Of a stretch of DNA of 64,000 nt, positions 39,351 to 47,867 are shown one piece after another. The notes below the pieces were generated by a model. That model made no database searches. It was given only the letters and a program-made list of their open reading frames with translations, and had not been told where the DNA came from. Source of the DNA: JANXUC01 sp043782485 (GTDB lineage Bacteria > Acidobacteriota > Terriglobia > Terriglobales > Acidobacteriaceae); contig JAYWAL010000102.1 of assembly GCA_043782485.1 (NCBI GenBank), positions 5,967 to 69,966 on the forward strand. The letters are read 5' to 3'. The stretch's first letter is position 1; every line of letters begins with the position of its first letter. The translations under genes were made by a program, and so were the position numbers.

Positions 39351-42164
39351 CTATTCCAAGTCCCGCCAATTCCTCCCCACCCCAATCTCCACAACAAGCG
39401 GCACCGTCAGTTCGTACGCATGTTCCATCTGCTCCCGCACCAGACCCTTCATCACATCCAACTCTGCCTCAGCCACCTCAAACACCAACTCGTCATGCAC
39501 CTGCAACGTCATCCGCGACTTCATCCCGCGCATCTCTCGATCAATCCGAATCATCGCAATCTTAATCAAGTCCGCCGCTGTCCCCTGCAACGGCGTATTC
39601 ACCGCCGTCCGCTCCGCAAACCCGCGCTGGTTCGCGTTCTTGCTGTTGATGTCCGGAATCGGCCGCACCCGCCCGAACAGCGTGCGCACCTTCTGCTCGC
39701 GCCGCGCTTCTTCCAAAGTCAGATCAATAAACTTCCGTACACCCTTGTAGCGATCAAAATACCGGTCGATAAACCGCTTGGCTTCACCCTTATCAATCCC
39801 CAACTGCTGTGACAACCCGAAGGCCGAAAGCCCATACACAATTCCAAAATTCACCGCCTTCGCCGCTCGCCGGTGCTCGTCAGTAATCATCAACGGCGGC
39901 ACGCCAAACACCTCTGCCGCTGTCAGCGTGTGTATGTCATCGCCGCGCCGGTAAGCCTCCACCAGCGTCGGATCCTGCGAAAAGTGCGCCAATAACCGCA
40001 ACTCAATTTGCGAATAATCCGCCGCCAACAGCACAAACCCCGGCTCCGCAATAAACGCCGCCCGCACTTCGCGACCCAACTCCGTGCGAATCGGAATATT
40101 TTGCAAATTCGGATTCACCGAAGACAGCCGCCCCGTCGCCGCCACCGTTTGACTGAACGTCGTGTGCAGCCGCCCCGTCACGCGATCCACCATGCTTGGC
40201 AACGCATCCACGTAGGTCGATTTCAATTTCGAAAGCTGCCGGTAGCCCAGCACCAGCCGCGGAACCTCATGCGTCAGCGCCAGCTCTTCCATCACGTCCG
40301 CCGCCGTGGAAATTACTCTTCCCTTCCCCTGCCTCATGGGCTTGGGCAGGTTCAATCGGTTGAAAAGCACGTCGCCCAGCTGCTTCGGCGAATTGATGTT
40401 GAATTCCATCCCGGCCAGCTGATGTATCTCCCGCGCCTTGATGCCAATTTCGTGCGCCAGCCTCGAGGACATTTCCCCAAGCACAGCCGTATCGATTTTG
40501 ACTCCCGCCTGTTCCATTCTCGCCAAAACGGGCACCAGCGGAAACTCAATTTCTTGATAAAGTTGGCTAACTTTCGCTTCTTCCGCCTCGCGCCGCAGCA
40601 AGGTCGCCAGTCGGCCCGTAACGTCCGCTGCCTCGGCCACATTGCCGCTCAACGTTTGATTGAAACGGCGCTGCGCCACATCGGCCAACGCATGCGAGGT
40701 ATAAGTCGGGTCCAGCAGGTACGAATACAGCATCACATCGTGTTCCATTCCAGCAAGCGCAATCCCCAGTGGCTCACACGCATGGATCGCAGCCTTGTAG
40801 TCATGGATGGCCTTGGGTAGCGCGGCGTCCGCCAAAAGCTCTTGCAATCTCTTGGCGGCGGCAGTCTCTCCCAATGCCAATGTCGCCGCCCTTCCCACCT
40901 CCGCAGAGATTCCAACGTGCCGAACCGCCGCCACAACCAGTGGCACTTCTTCAAGTGCCAGAAAACTCCCCTGCGCCGGACTTTCCTCGACTGCCTCTTC
41001 CGCGTCCTCCTGCGCCACAACGGCCTCAGCGCCTTCAATCGCCAGCGCAAGGTAACCCGAAACTTTGGCCTGCTTCCGCACCCGTTCCACGTCCGCCACT
41101 GACTCCGCTTCGCTGTAGTGCGTCTCCATCACCACCGGCTCGGGCGCAAGCTCCTTCAACATCGTCGTAAATTCAAGCTCGCGGAATAGATCGCGCAATA
41201 CAGGTAAATCCGGCTCGGAAATCCGCATCGCTTCCATATCCAGATCAATCTGGACGTGCGTGTCAATCGTCACCATCCGCTTGCTGAACAGCACCGCGTC
41301 GCGATTGTTTTGCAGCGATTCGCGGTAAGTCTTCTTCTCCACTTCCGCCGCCCGCTTAAGCGCCGCCTCCACGGTTCCAAAACGCTGAATCAAGTCCACC
41401 GACCCCTTGTCGCCAATTCCCGGCGCACCCGGAACGTTATCCACCGAATCCCCACGCAGCGCCATCACATCCACCACGCGCTCTGGGGGCACGCCCAGAA
41501 TCTCCTCCACCTTCGCCGCATCGCAAATCAAATTGTCCTTGGGCGGATTCAAAATCCAAACATTCCTCCCTACCAGTTGCAGCATGTCTTTATCGTTCGA
41601 AACAATGTAAACAGGAATTTCTCTCTCGGCCGCCTGTCGGGATAGAGTTCCAATTACGTCGTCAGCCTCAAATCGAGTTACTTCCAGGATCGGAATGCGA
41701 AAACCTTCCAGCGCCTTGCGGATATAAGGAAGCTGTTGCGCCAAGTCCTCCGGCATCGCCGCCCGATTGGCCTTATAGCCGTGGTATTGCACCTCATGAA
41801 ATGTCTGCGTCTTGATGTCGAACTTGCGGATAGTCGTAACCGCTTCCGCTTCCTCATCCCGAAACGTTGGCCCCATCACGTCAAACACCGCCGCCAGGTG
41901 CGTCGGCGCAAAATCCTCGCGCAACTTGCGCAGCATGTTCACGAATACGTAAGTCGCAGCCGTCGGAATCCCCGTCCGCGTCGTCATCGGTCGCGACCGC
42001 GTCATCGCGTGATACGCCCGGAAAATAAACGACATCGTATCAATCAGAAAAATAAAATCCCGCCCCGCCGGATGCGGCAGCGCAATCTTCCCCACAGCGG
42101 CCGGTGTGGCACAGACACTCCTGTCCGTGGGGTCTTGCTCAACGATCTGGTTTTTAGAACCCAT
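39351..42164 (-). CDS. polA: DNA polymerase I, probably lacking 3'-5' proofreading
   Basis: A 937-residue enzyme for Okazaki-fragment processing and repair. The 5' nuclease domain starts at FIFLIDTMSFIFRAYHAMTRSRPM, and contains DVMALRGDSVDNVPGAPGIGDKGSVDLIQRFG. The polymerase domain has motif A (DYSQIELRLLAHFS), motif B (RRAAKAVNFGIVYGLSAFG) and motif C (QVHDELVFEV). The middle 3'-5' exonuclease-like domain has SGYLALAIEGAE where active enzymes have a D-x-E in FDTET, so proofreading should be absent, as in Taq polymerase. The start is ATG 42164 (MGSKNQIVEQ), with GAGAGAC just upstream; ATG 42221 would add 19 residues. It converges with glmM. Confidence 0.96.
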   Translation of the reverse strand: MGSKNQIVEQDPTDRSVCATPAAVGKIALPHPAGRDFIFLIDTMSFIFRAYHAMTRSRPMTTRTGIPTAATYVFVNMLRKLREDFAPTHLAAVFDVMGPTFRDEEAEAVTTIRKFDIKTQTFHEVQYHGYKANRAAMPEDLAQQLPYIRKALEGFRIPILEVTRFEADDVIGTLSRQAAEREIPVYIVSNDKDMLQLVGRNVWILNPPKDNLICDAAKVEEILGVPPERVVDVMALRGDSVDNVPGAPGIGDKGSVDLIQRFGTVEAALKRAAEVEKKTYRESLQNNRDAVLFSKRMVTIDTHVQIDLDMEAMRISEPDLPVLRDLFRELEFTTMLKELAPEPVVMETHYSEAESVADVERVRKQAKVSGYLALAIEGAEAVVAQEDAEEAVEESPAQGSFLALEEVPLVVAAVRHVGISAEVGRAATLALGETAAAKRLQELLADAALPKAIHDYKAAIHACEPLGIALAGMEHDVMLYSYLLDPTYTSHALADVAQRRFNQTLSGNVAEAADVTGRLATLLRREAEEAKVSQLYQEIEFPLVPVLARMEQAGVKIDTAVLGEMSSRLAHEIGIKAREIHQLAGMEFNINSPKQLGDVLFNRLNLPKPMRQGKGRVISTAADVMEELALTHEVPRLVLGYRQLSKLKSTYVDALPSMVDRVTGRLHTTFSQTVAATGRLSSVNPNLQNIPIRTELGREVRAAFIAEPGFVLLAADYSQIELRLLAHFSQDPTLVEAYRRGDDIHTLTAAEVFGVPPLMITDEHRRAAKAVNFGIVYGLSAFGLSQQLGIDKGEAKRFIDRYFDRYKGVRKFIDLTLEEARREQKVRTLFGRVRPIPDINSKNANQRGFAERTAVNTPLQGTAADLIKIAMIRIDREMRGMKSRMTLQVHDELVFEVAEAELDVMKGLVREQMEHAYELTVPLVVEIGVGRNWRDLE

Positions 42165-42300
42165 GTCTCTCAATTCTCCAGGCTCTCCTGCACAGAAACT
42201 ATCCGTGCAACGACACTCCACGCAGGGACAGCCGCCCCGCCTGTCCAGCGGAGCGAAGCTCCGCTAAGCAAGACAAACAATCTCTACCAGGAAGCCCCTG

Positions 42301-43338
42301 TCACTCCACCAACATACAATCCCCATAAGAATAAAACCTATACCGCTGCTCCACCGCATGACGATAAGCCGACAAAATCCTCTCCTGCCCTCCCAATGCG
42401 CAAACCAACATCAACAATGTCGATCCCGGCAAATGAAAATTCGTCAGCATCGCCCCCACCACGCGAAACTCAAATCCCGGATAGATAAATAAATCCGCCT
42501 CCCCTGACCCCGCTTCCACGCGCCCACCACCGCGCCGCGCCGCAAATTCCAAAGTCCGCACCGTCGTGGTCCCCACCGCCACCACCCTTCGCCCAGCCTC
42601 CAGCGCAGCATTCACCGTATTCGCCGTAGCCAAAGAAATCTCATACCGCTCCCCATGCAACCGGTGATCCTCCACCCGCTCCACTCGCACAGGCTGGAAC
42701 GTCCCCAACCCAACGTGCAAGGTCACCTCGGCCGTTTCAATTCCGCGCCCCCCAAGCCGCGCCAAAATCTCCGGCGTGAAGTGCAGCCCGGCCGTCGGGG
42801 CCGCCACTGACCCGCGCGATGAGGCATACACCGTCTGGTAGCGCTCCCGGTCCTCGCCCTCGTCCTCGCGGCTGATATAGGGCGGCAAAGGCACGTGCCC
42901 CAGCTTTTCCAGCACGCCAAAAAAATCCGGCACTGCCTTAAACCTCACCCGGCGCTCCCCGAAATCCCCGCGCCCGATCACTTCTACCTCGAGCTCCCCA
43001 AATTCCAACCGGTCCCCCACTCCCACCTTCTTGCCGGGCCGCACCAGGCATTCCCACTCATTGGGTTCCTCAGAAATCTGTTTAGTCAGCAGCGCCTCAA
43101 TGCAACTGGTATGACCACTTTTGCGTCCAAACAGCCGCGCCGGAAACACCCGCGTATTGTTGAACACCACCAAGTCTCCGGCGCGCAAGAGTTCAGGAAA
43201 CTCGCGGAAATTCCGGTCCTCCAAGGCTGCGTGCGAACCGCGTTGCACCCGCAATAACCGCGACTCTGCGCGTTCGGCCAACGGCCGCTGCGCGATCAAT
43301 TCTTGCGGAAGATCAAAATGAAAATCGGAGACCTGCAT
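42301..43338 (-). CDS. queA: S-adenosylmethionine:tRNA ribosyltransferase-isomerase
   Basis: A 345-residue enzyme that adds the epoxycyclopentane ring to preQ1 in tRNA during queuosine synthesis. The start MQVSDFHFDLPQELIAQRPL is the family N-terminus, and LLVFNNTRVFPARLFGRK-like (DLVVFNNTRVFPARLFG), SRGSVAAPTAGLHFTPEIL, THVGLGTFQPV-like (LHVGLGTFQPVRVE) and TNFHLPGSTLLMLVCALGG are conserved blocks. The frame is open to 43473, but the ATG at 43338 matches the family start. No other queuosine gene lies in the window. A 136-bp gap separates it from polA. Confidence 0.96.
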   Translation of the reverse strand: MQVSDFHFDLPQELIAQRPLAERAESRLLRVQRGSHAALEDRNFREFPELLRAGDLVVFNNTRVFPARLFGRKSGHTSCIEALLTKQISEEPNEWECLVRPGKKVGVGDRLEFGELEVEVIGRGDFGERRVRFKAVPDFFGVLEKLGHVPLPPYISREDEGEDRERYQTVYASSRGSVAAPTAGLHFTPEILARLGGRGIETAEVTLHVGLGTFQPVRVERVEDHRLHGERYEISLATANTVNAALEAGRRVVAVGTTTVRTLEFAARRGGGRVEAGSGEADLFIYPGFEFRVVGAMLTNFHLPGSTLLMLVCALGGQERILSAYRHAVEQRYRFYSYGDCMLVE

Positions 43339-43524
43339 GTCCCTGCCATCCTGAATTATAGGGTTCCAGACCTTAGTTTCCGGAGCATTCAAAATTTCCT
43401 GCCGAAAATGATTGTTCAGGAAAACAAGGTGGAGTAGGATACGCGGGCACGGAATTTGCGCTCGAAACTGCATTCTTAGCCGGATGGACGCTCCGATGGT
43501 GAAAGCCGCGATGGTAAAGCTCTG

Positions 43525-44208
43525 ATGGTGAACGACCGCAAAATTCGCGAAGAACTAGTGCGCTACGCCCATCGCCTCCATCAGGCCGGGTTCGTAGCCG
43601 CCACGGATGGCAACCTCTCCGTCCGCATGGACTCCCGCCGCATCCTCACCACGCCGACTTGCATGAGCAAGGGCGATCTCAAACCCTACGACCTGGTCAT
43701 CGTCGACTACGAAGGCCGTAAGCTCAGCGGACGCCGCCAAGCCTCCAGCGAGCTGGCCATGCACCTGCTGATTTACAGCATGAGGGACGACGTCAACGCC
43801 ATCGTCCACAGCCATCCACCCACCGCCACAGGTTTTGCCGCTGCTGGCCTGGCCCTGAACCAGCCTTTGGTCTGCGAGGTCGTCATGGGCCTGGGATCGA
43901 TCCCTTTAGCCCGCTATGGCACTCCCGGCACCCCGGAACTAACGGCCTCCCTGGTGCCTTATGTGCGCGAATACGATGCCATTCTGATGGCCAACCACGG
44001 CGTGGTCACTTACGGCGAGGACGTCCAGCACGCCTACATGCGCATGGAGACGGTCGAGCACTTCGCCAAAATCGCCCTGGTAACCCGCCAGCTCGGCAGT
44101 CAGCAGCTCCTCAATGGGCCCCAGCTCGCCAAGCTGGTCGAAGCCCGCCGCCGCTACGCCGGAACCACCTCCAGAGCCACTATGCCCCTTCAGCCAGCCG
44201 GCGACTAA
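43525..44208 (+). CDS. Class II aldolase/adducin-family protein
   Basis: A 227-residue zinc-dependent aldolase of the L-fuculose/L-ribulose phosphate family. The metal ligands lie in IVHSHPPTATGF (two His) and ILMANHGVVTYGEDV (third His); the N-terminal GFVAATDGNLSVRM carries the phosphate-binding Asn. The sugar-phosphate substrate cannot be assigned. The start is ATG 43525, with a GTG 3 nt later. The upstream 30 bp holds two related ATGGT-A words (GATGGTGAAAGC and GATGGTAAAGC), so the start context is repetitive. It is divergent from queA. Confidence 0.9.
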   Translation: MVNDRKIREELVRYAHRLHQAGFVAATDGNLSVRMDSRRILTTPTCMSKGDLKPYDLVIVDYEGRKLSGRRQASSELAMHLLIYSMRDDVNAIVHSHPPTATGFAAAGLALNQPLVCEVVMGLGSIPLARYGTPGTPELTASLVPYVREYDAILMANHGVVTYGEDVQHAYMRMETVEHFAKIALVTRQLGSQQLLNGPQLAKLVEARRRYAGTTSRATMPLQPAGD

Positions 44209-44221
44209 AAGGTCTACGTAG

Positions 44222-44243
44222 CGGCAGGCACCCCCGCCTGCCG
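44222..44243. repeat. Hairpin between convergent genes
   Basis: CGGCAGGC (44222-44229) and GCCTGCCG (44236-44243) pair perfectly around ACCCCC. It could be a REP-like element or a bidirectional terminator; there is no T-run. Confidence 0.65.
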
Positions 44244-44264
44244 GGCAAGGGTCTGAGCTAACCC

Positions 44265-45257
44265 TCACTTCCCGAAAAACTCGCCCATATCCGTCGCTTT
44301 CCCAGACTCCCCCGGAAATTCGTCAATTCCCAGCACTTTCAGCGACAGCTTCAGCACGCTCTCATGATGAAACACCGTGTCCGAAATGCACCCCTCCACC
44401 GGAATACTTTGGCCCACTAAAACAACTGGGATTTTCCCACCTCCACGACCCTGCGATGTGCTGAACCGACTGTCCGACTTCTTGCCGCGATCGCAGGCCT
44501 CGTCAAAAAGGACGATCAGAAGGCTATCTTTATGAAAAGAATCGGTTTCCACCACCGGCTTCAGGTTCTCCTCCAGCCAATGATCCGCCATCCGCAGACT
44601 CTCCGGATCACGACACGCCGCGGCTTTGTTGGTGCGGGGGCTGTTGTGGGCATCGTTGAGTAGATTGGGAACTATGAACGAATACTCGGGTAGGTGGCCG
44701 GACTTCCAATCGGCCGTAAACTGTTGAAAAGGAACGATTTGGTCGCGTTGCGGCTTGCCGTCTGCCGTTTTACCGTCGAGTACGCTCCGGTAGTACGTAA
44801 ACGGGTTGTGGCGCTTGACGTAAAGTCCCTGGTTATCACCAACATATCCCGCTCTGGGCAGGCCCTCGGCATAGGCTTTCCAGGTCTTGCCGTGCTTGGT
44901 CAGCAGGCTGGCTACGTTGTCCCCAGCGACCGTCCCACCAAAGATATCGGCCGAGAACCCCGGCAGACCGGTACCTCTGCGACCAGAGGTCAGGAAAAAG
45001 TAGTTGTTGATCGAGGGATGGGTATTGGCAAAATACTGCCGGGCCAGCCCGCCGTGGGAGGCTAACTGGTTCAGATAGGGCATATCCGGGTTGCCGATCA
45101 CGTCATCGTAACTCTGGTTCTCTTCCACCACGATGAACACGTGCTTGACCTGAGGTACGGAGGTCGGGTTGCCCTTGCAGGGAGCCTGGGCGGCCGCGCG
45201 GAGCCCCGAAAGGCTCAGTATCAGGGTGACAGCTAGGTTAAGCTGCTTGGATCTCAT
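44265..45257 (-). CDS. Secreted phosphoesterase family protein (phospholipase C/acid phosphatase-like)
   Basis: A 330-residue exported phosphoesterase (PF04185 type) with a signal peptide (LNLAVTLILSLSGLRAAAQA). Metal-binding words are VKHVFIVVEENQSYDDVIG (N and E), TSGRRGTG with THPSINNYFFLTSG, and LLIVLFDEACDRGKKSDSR near residue 245. The length is shorter than classic PlcC enzymes, closer to acid-phosphatase-like members. It would act in the periplasm to release phosphate from lipids or nucleotides; the substrate is unknown. The start is ATG 45257. It is divergent from rpmB, with the L28 promoter in the gap. Confidence 0.88.
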   Translation of the reverse strand: MRSKQLNLAVTLILSLSGLRAAAQAPCKGNPTSVPQVKHVFIVVEENQSYDDVIGNPDMPYLNQLASHGGLARQYFANTHPSINNYFFLTSGRRGTGLPGFSADIFGGTVAGDNVASLLTKHGKTWKAYAEGLPRAGYVGDNQGLYVKRHNPFTYYRSVLDGKTADGKPQRDQIVPFQQFTADWKSGHLPEYSFIVPNLLNDAHNSPRTNKAAACRDPESLRMADHWLEENLKPVVETDSFHKDSLLIVLFDEACDRGKKSDSRFSTSQGRGGGKIPVVLVGQSIPVEGCISDTVFHHESVLKLSLKVLGIDEFPGESGKATDMGEFFGK

Positions 45258-45347
45258 AGCTTCATGCTATCCCAGAGCGGTCGCGTCATGCGCAAGTCTT
45301 GAGGTAGAGGCGGGGCCGGTGTCAGGCGGCCGCAACGACATTCAGGG

Positions 45348-45376
45348 TTGTCGAAGCGGCCAAATCTCTGTAAACT
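45348..45376 (+). promoter_or_regulatory. Probable sigma-70 promoter of rpmB
   Basis: TTGTCG (45348-45353), 17 bp, then TAAACT (45371-45376) fit -35 and -10 consensus reasonably. The transcript would start near 45383, 40 nt before the ATG. Confidence 0.55.
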
Positions 45377-45422
45377 AGCGTTTTACCTCGAAACACCCCA
45401 AAGAGACTGGAAGGGTTTTGCT

Positions 45423-45611
45423 ATGGCTCGCGTATGTGACATCTGCGGCAAAGGTCCGCAATTCGGCAACAATATCTCCCACGCCCACAACGTCACCAAG
45501 CGGCGTTGGAACGTCAACCTGCGCCCGGTGAAGGCGAAAGTGGCGGGCGGCTCCAAACGTCTGCGCGCCTGCACGGGCTGCATCCGCGCCGGTAAAGTCG
45601 TCAAGGCTTAG
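45423..45611 (+). CDS. rpmB: 50S ribosomal protein L28, zinc-binding form
   Basis: A 62-residue L28 with the family start MARVCDICGKGPQFGNNISHAHN and the RRWNVNLRPVKAK segment. CDIC and CTGC pairs form the zinc ribbon of the C+ form. The ATG 45423 is the family start, and the frame is open upstream without similarity. rpmG is not next to it. A strong promoter and a terminator flank it, so it is a single-gene unit. Confidence 0.97.
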   Translation: MARVCDICGKGPQFGNNISHAHNVTKRRWNVNLRPVKAKVAGGSKRLRACTGCIRAGKVVKA

Positions 45612-45617
45612 AACTTC

Positions 45618-45661
45618 GCCGGACAGGCTACAACAGCTCTGTCCGGCTACATTCTTTTTTT
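45618..45661 (+). terminator. Intrinsic terminator of rpmB
   Basis: GCCGGACAG (45618-45626) and CTGTCCGGC (45639-45647) form a perfect 9-bp stem with a T-rich tract from about 45651. Confidence 0.93.
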
Positions 45662-45681
45662 ACAGCTTTGCTTCACCCTGA

Positions 45682-46332
45682 TTACTTCACACCAATCAGC
45701 TCCACATCAAAAATCAACGTGGAATTCGCTGGAATCACCGGCGGATAGCCACGTTCGCCGTACGCGATTTGCGGTGGAATGTGCAACTGGCGCTTGCCAC
45801 CAACCTTCATTCCCGCAACACCCTCGTCCCAGCCTTTGATTACCTGACCCTGCCCCAGCATGAAGGGAAAGTTCCGGCCCGTGCCCACGGAGCTGTCAAA
45901 TTTATGGCCGTCGGTGAGCCAGCCGGTGTACTGAACTTCCACGCGCTGTCCCGCGGTCGCGGTTGCTCCCGTTCCGGTTTTGACATCCCAATATTGCAGT
46001 CCAGAGGAAGTGGTGATGCCTGCGCCGGTGACGGGCGTGGGAGCGTTGGGATCGACTTTGGTCAAGGGGGTCCTTTTCTTCCTGACAACGGTTTTTCCGG
46101 CGGTTTTTCCGGCGGCAGCCTTGGTTCCGGTGTGATGAACGGTGGTGGATTTTTTAGCCGTTGGTGCCGTCCTGGAAGTAGCGGACTTCGTCGCGGCCGT
46201 TGCGGGCTTCTTCGCGACCGGCTTCTTGGCCGGGGTTGTGGGTGGAGTAGTTGTTTGGGTCGTGGAATCTTGTGCCAAGGCCGTGGTTATGGCCAGCCCG
46301 AGGACTGCGATTCCGAATGCGAGTTTCGACAT
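45682..46332 (-). CDS. Secreted FKBP-type peptidyl-prolyl isomerase
   Basis: A 216-residue isomerase exported by a signal peptide (MSKLAFGIAVLGLAITTALAQ). A low-complexity Thr/Lys/Pro/Ala linker covers about residues 25-90. The FKBP domain (about 105-216) has GQRVEVQYTGWLTDGHKFDSSVGTGRNFPFMLGQGQVIKGWDEGVAGMKVGGKRQLHIPPQIAYGERGYPPVIPANSTLIFDVELIGV, the full family core with active-site Tyr, Phe, Asp and Trp. It assists periplasmic folding. The start 46332 is preceded by AGGAG; the frame is open 15 codons further up without similarity. It converges with rpmB. Confidence 0.93.
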   Translation of the reverse strand: MSKLAFGIAVLGLAITTALAQDSTTQTTTPPTTPAKKPVAKKPATAATKSATSRTAPTAKKSTTVHHTGTKAAAGKTAGKTVVRKKRTPLTKVDPNAPTPVTGAGITTSSGLQYWDVKTGTGATATAGQRVEVQYTGWLTDGHKFDSSVGTGRNFPFMLGQGQVIKGWDEGVAGMKVGGKRQLHIPPQIAYGERGYPPVIPANSTLIFDVELIGVK

Positions 46333-46431
46333 GAGTTCTGCTCCTGTTGTGGCTTGAACCTTGAGTCTGGCGATCACTAGCTAAACCTGACCTCGGGGAC
46401 TAAAGCCCATTTTTTTGAATATTCTGACGGC

Positions 46432-46447
46432 ACGGCTGAAGCCGGGC
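46432..46447. repeat. Fragment of a family D palindrome
   Basis: GGCACGGCTGAAGCCG is one and a half arms of the GGCACGGCTTCAGCCGTGCC palindrome; it lies between the FKBP and RidA genes. Confidence 0.6.
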
Positions 46448-46491
46448 CCTTTCAAAGCAGCGATTCTCGCAGACCACCCAAGGCAACCCGT

Positions 46492-46869
46492 TCATGCTAA
46501 AGCAATGACGTCGATTTCCACGAGTACATCCTTTGGCAACCTCGCCACTTCCACGGTGGAGCGCGCCGGCGGCGCGGACGGAAAGTAGCGCCCGTAAACT
46601 TCGTTCATGGCCACAAAATCGTTCATACTCTTGAGAAACACGCCGCAGCGGACGACCTTATCCATACCGGAGCCCGCAGCGTGCAAGATCGCCGCCAGGT
46701 TCTTCATAACGCGCTCGGTTTGCGCGGCGACATCTCCAGGAACAACCTGCCCGGTCGCGGGATCAAGCGCAACCTGCCCGGCTGTAAAAACAAAACCGCC
46801 CGCCTTGACTGCCTGCGAATAGGGGCCTATCGCCTTAGGAGCATCGGGAGTGGAGATTACTTCGCGCAT
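46492..46869 (-). CDS. RidA family reactive-intermediate deaminase
   Basis: A 125-residue trimeric enzyme of the YjgF/YER057c/UK114 family that hydrolyses reactive enamines and imines from PLP enzymes. The start MREVISTPDAPKAIGPYSQAV, VFTAGQVALDP, QTERVMKNLAAILHAAGSGMDKVVRCGVFLKSMNDF and APPARSTVEVARLPKDVLVEIDVIA are the standard blocks, with the active-site Arg in PARSTVEV. The ATG 46869 matches the family length; the frame is open upstream without similarity. It appears to stand alone. Confidence 0.95.
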   Translation of the reverse strand: MREVISTPDAPKAIGPYSQAVKAGGFVFTAGQVALDPATGQVVPGDVAAQTERVMKNLAAILHAAGSGMDKVVRCGVFLKSMNDFVAMNEVYGRYFPSAPPARSTVEVARLPKDVLVEIDVIALA

Positions 46870-47080
46870 GGGGCCTCTGCAACCAACCTTGGCAATGAGA
46901 ACTACCGATTGTAGACGAGGGTGAGGTGTTTGCAAAAACTCAGTGCGCATTGGCTACTGCCGCGATAGGGCTACGATATTGCGACAGCAGCGGGATAGAT
47001 GCAGAATCAACACATCACTGACGGACAAATGCTTCTTGGTCCGGCCTGGAGTGGACTTCCTTCCTCATGGGAGATATTGA

Positions 47081-47500
47081 TTAGCCTAGATGCGGTGCCA
47101 CCATGGTGATGAAATCTTTGGTAGAAACGACCTTCGTTTTCGTCCAGTACGTGGGAAAATGACGCAGGTTGCCTGTCACCAGGTAGTCAGCTTTGGCAGC
47201 ATCGGCGCACTCGAGAAAAATATTATCGTCCGGGTCGTTGGCGACGTCAAGTTGCCGAGACGGAAACGTCAGGTGAGCGCGCGCTTTGATGATTTGCAGA
47301 AACTGCTGTTGCACCCCTTTGCGAATGCCCAATTCCGGTCGCGCCAAAACTTCTCGGTACTCCGCGAGAATGACACTGGTGACGTAAAGCCGCGCTGGCT
47401 TGGTGACGGCAAACAAAAATACGGTCCGCTGCAAGCCATCAGGCTTCAGAGCCGCCGATACGACAATATTCGTGTCCAGGACTACGCGTAGCGGAAGCAC
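47081..47500 (-). CDS. PIN-domain toxin, COG1569-like
   Basis: A 139-residue PIN protein with LRVVLDTNIVVSAALKP (first Asp), AEYREVLARPEL (Glu) and NDPDDNIFLECADAAKADYLVTGNLRHFP (Asp cluster). This is the four-acid ribonuclease site of the PIN family group typically annotated as putative toxin-antitoxin toxin. The start codon shares one base with the stop of the antitoxin gene, so the two are translationally linked. The RNA target is unknown. Confidence 0.9.
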   Translation of the reverse strand: MLPLRVVLDTNIVVSAALKPDGLQRTVFLFAVTKPARLYVTSVILAEYREVLARPELGIRKGVQQQFLQIIKARAHLTFPSRQLDVANDPDDNIFLECADAAKADYLVTGNLRHFPTYWTKTKVVSTKDFITMVAPHLG

Positions 47501-47802
47501 TAGTGCTTGCGGCGATCAGCGCGCGCCGCTTTGATAATTTGATCAATCTGCCGAGAGGTCAGCTTGTCTGTACCGTTGCGCACGGATTCTTCGCCGAGAA
47601 TTTTTAGGACTTCTGGCTCCGGAGCGGCGAGGCGAACGTAATCCTTGAGACTTAGCAAGATCGCTCTGGGTGTGCCACGCTTTTCAATGATCAGGGAACC
47701 GCGCTGGCCTTCAACACGCGCCAGAAGCTTGCCGAAATTTGCTCGAGCGTGAAGTGCTGAGACAACCATTCCTTCATTTCGCCGGGCCTTTACGGTAGCC
47801 AT
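47500..47802 (-). CDS. Phd/YefM-type antitoxin
   Basis: A 100-residue antitoxin with MVVSALHARANFGKLLARVEGQRGSLIIEKRGTPRAILLSLKDYVRL, a Phd/YefM-type DNA-binding domain. A helical, basic tail (IDQIIKAARADRRKH) would contact the toxin. The start is ATG 47802 with GGAGGG 6 nt upstream. A palindrome and promoter lie directly before it, as expected for autoregulation. Confidence 0.88.
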   Translation of the reverse strand: MATVKARRNEGMVVSALHARANFGKLLARVEGQRGSLIIEKRGTPRAILLSLKDYVRLAAPEPEVLKILGEESVRNGTDKLTSRQIDQIIKAARADRRKH

Positions 47803-47810
47803 GAACCCTC

Positions 47811-47856
47811 CAGTTCAACTCTTTGAACTGTACGGTTGACGCTGGGTCTCTGTCAA
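47811..47856 (-). promoter_or_regulatory. Promoter and operator of the second Phd/PIN module
   Basis: On the minus strand, TTGACA (47851-47856) and TACAGT (47827-47832) are spaced by 18 bp. CAGTTCAA (47811-47818) and TTGAACTG (47823-47830) form a perfect 8-bp inverted repeat with a four-base centre that overlaps the -10 and the start site. Confidence 0.7.
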
Positions 47857-47867
47857 CTTTACCCCCC

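Noticed and set aside
40008..40820. 270-codon forward open frame antisense to polA
   Set aside because: Arg/His/Gln-rich translation with no family resemblance, entirely inside the conserved DNA polymerase I gene on the other strand.
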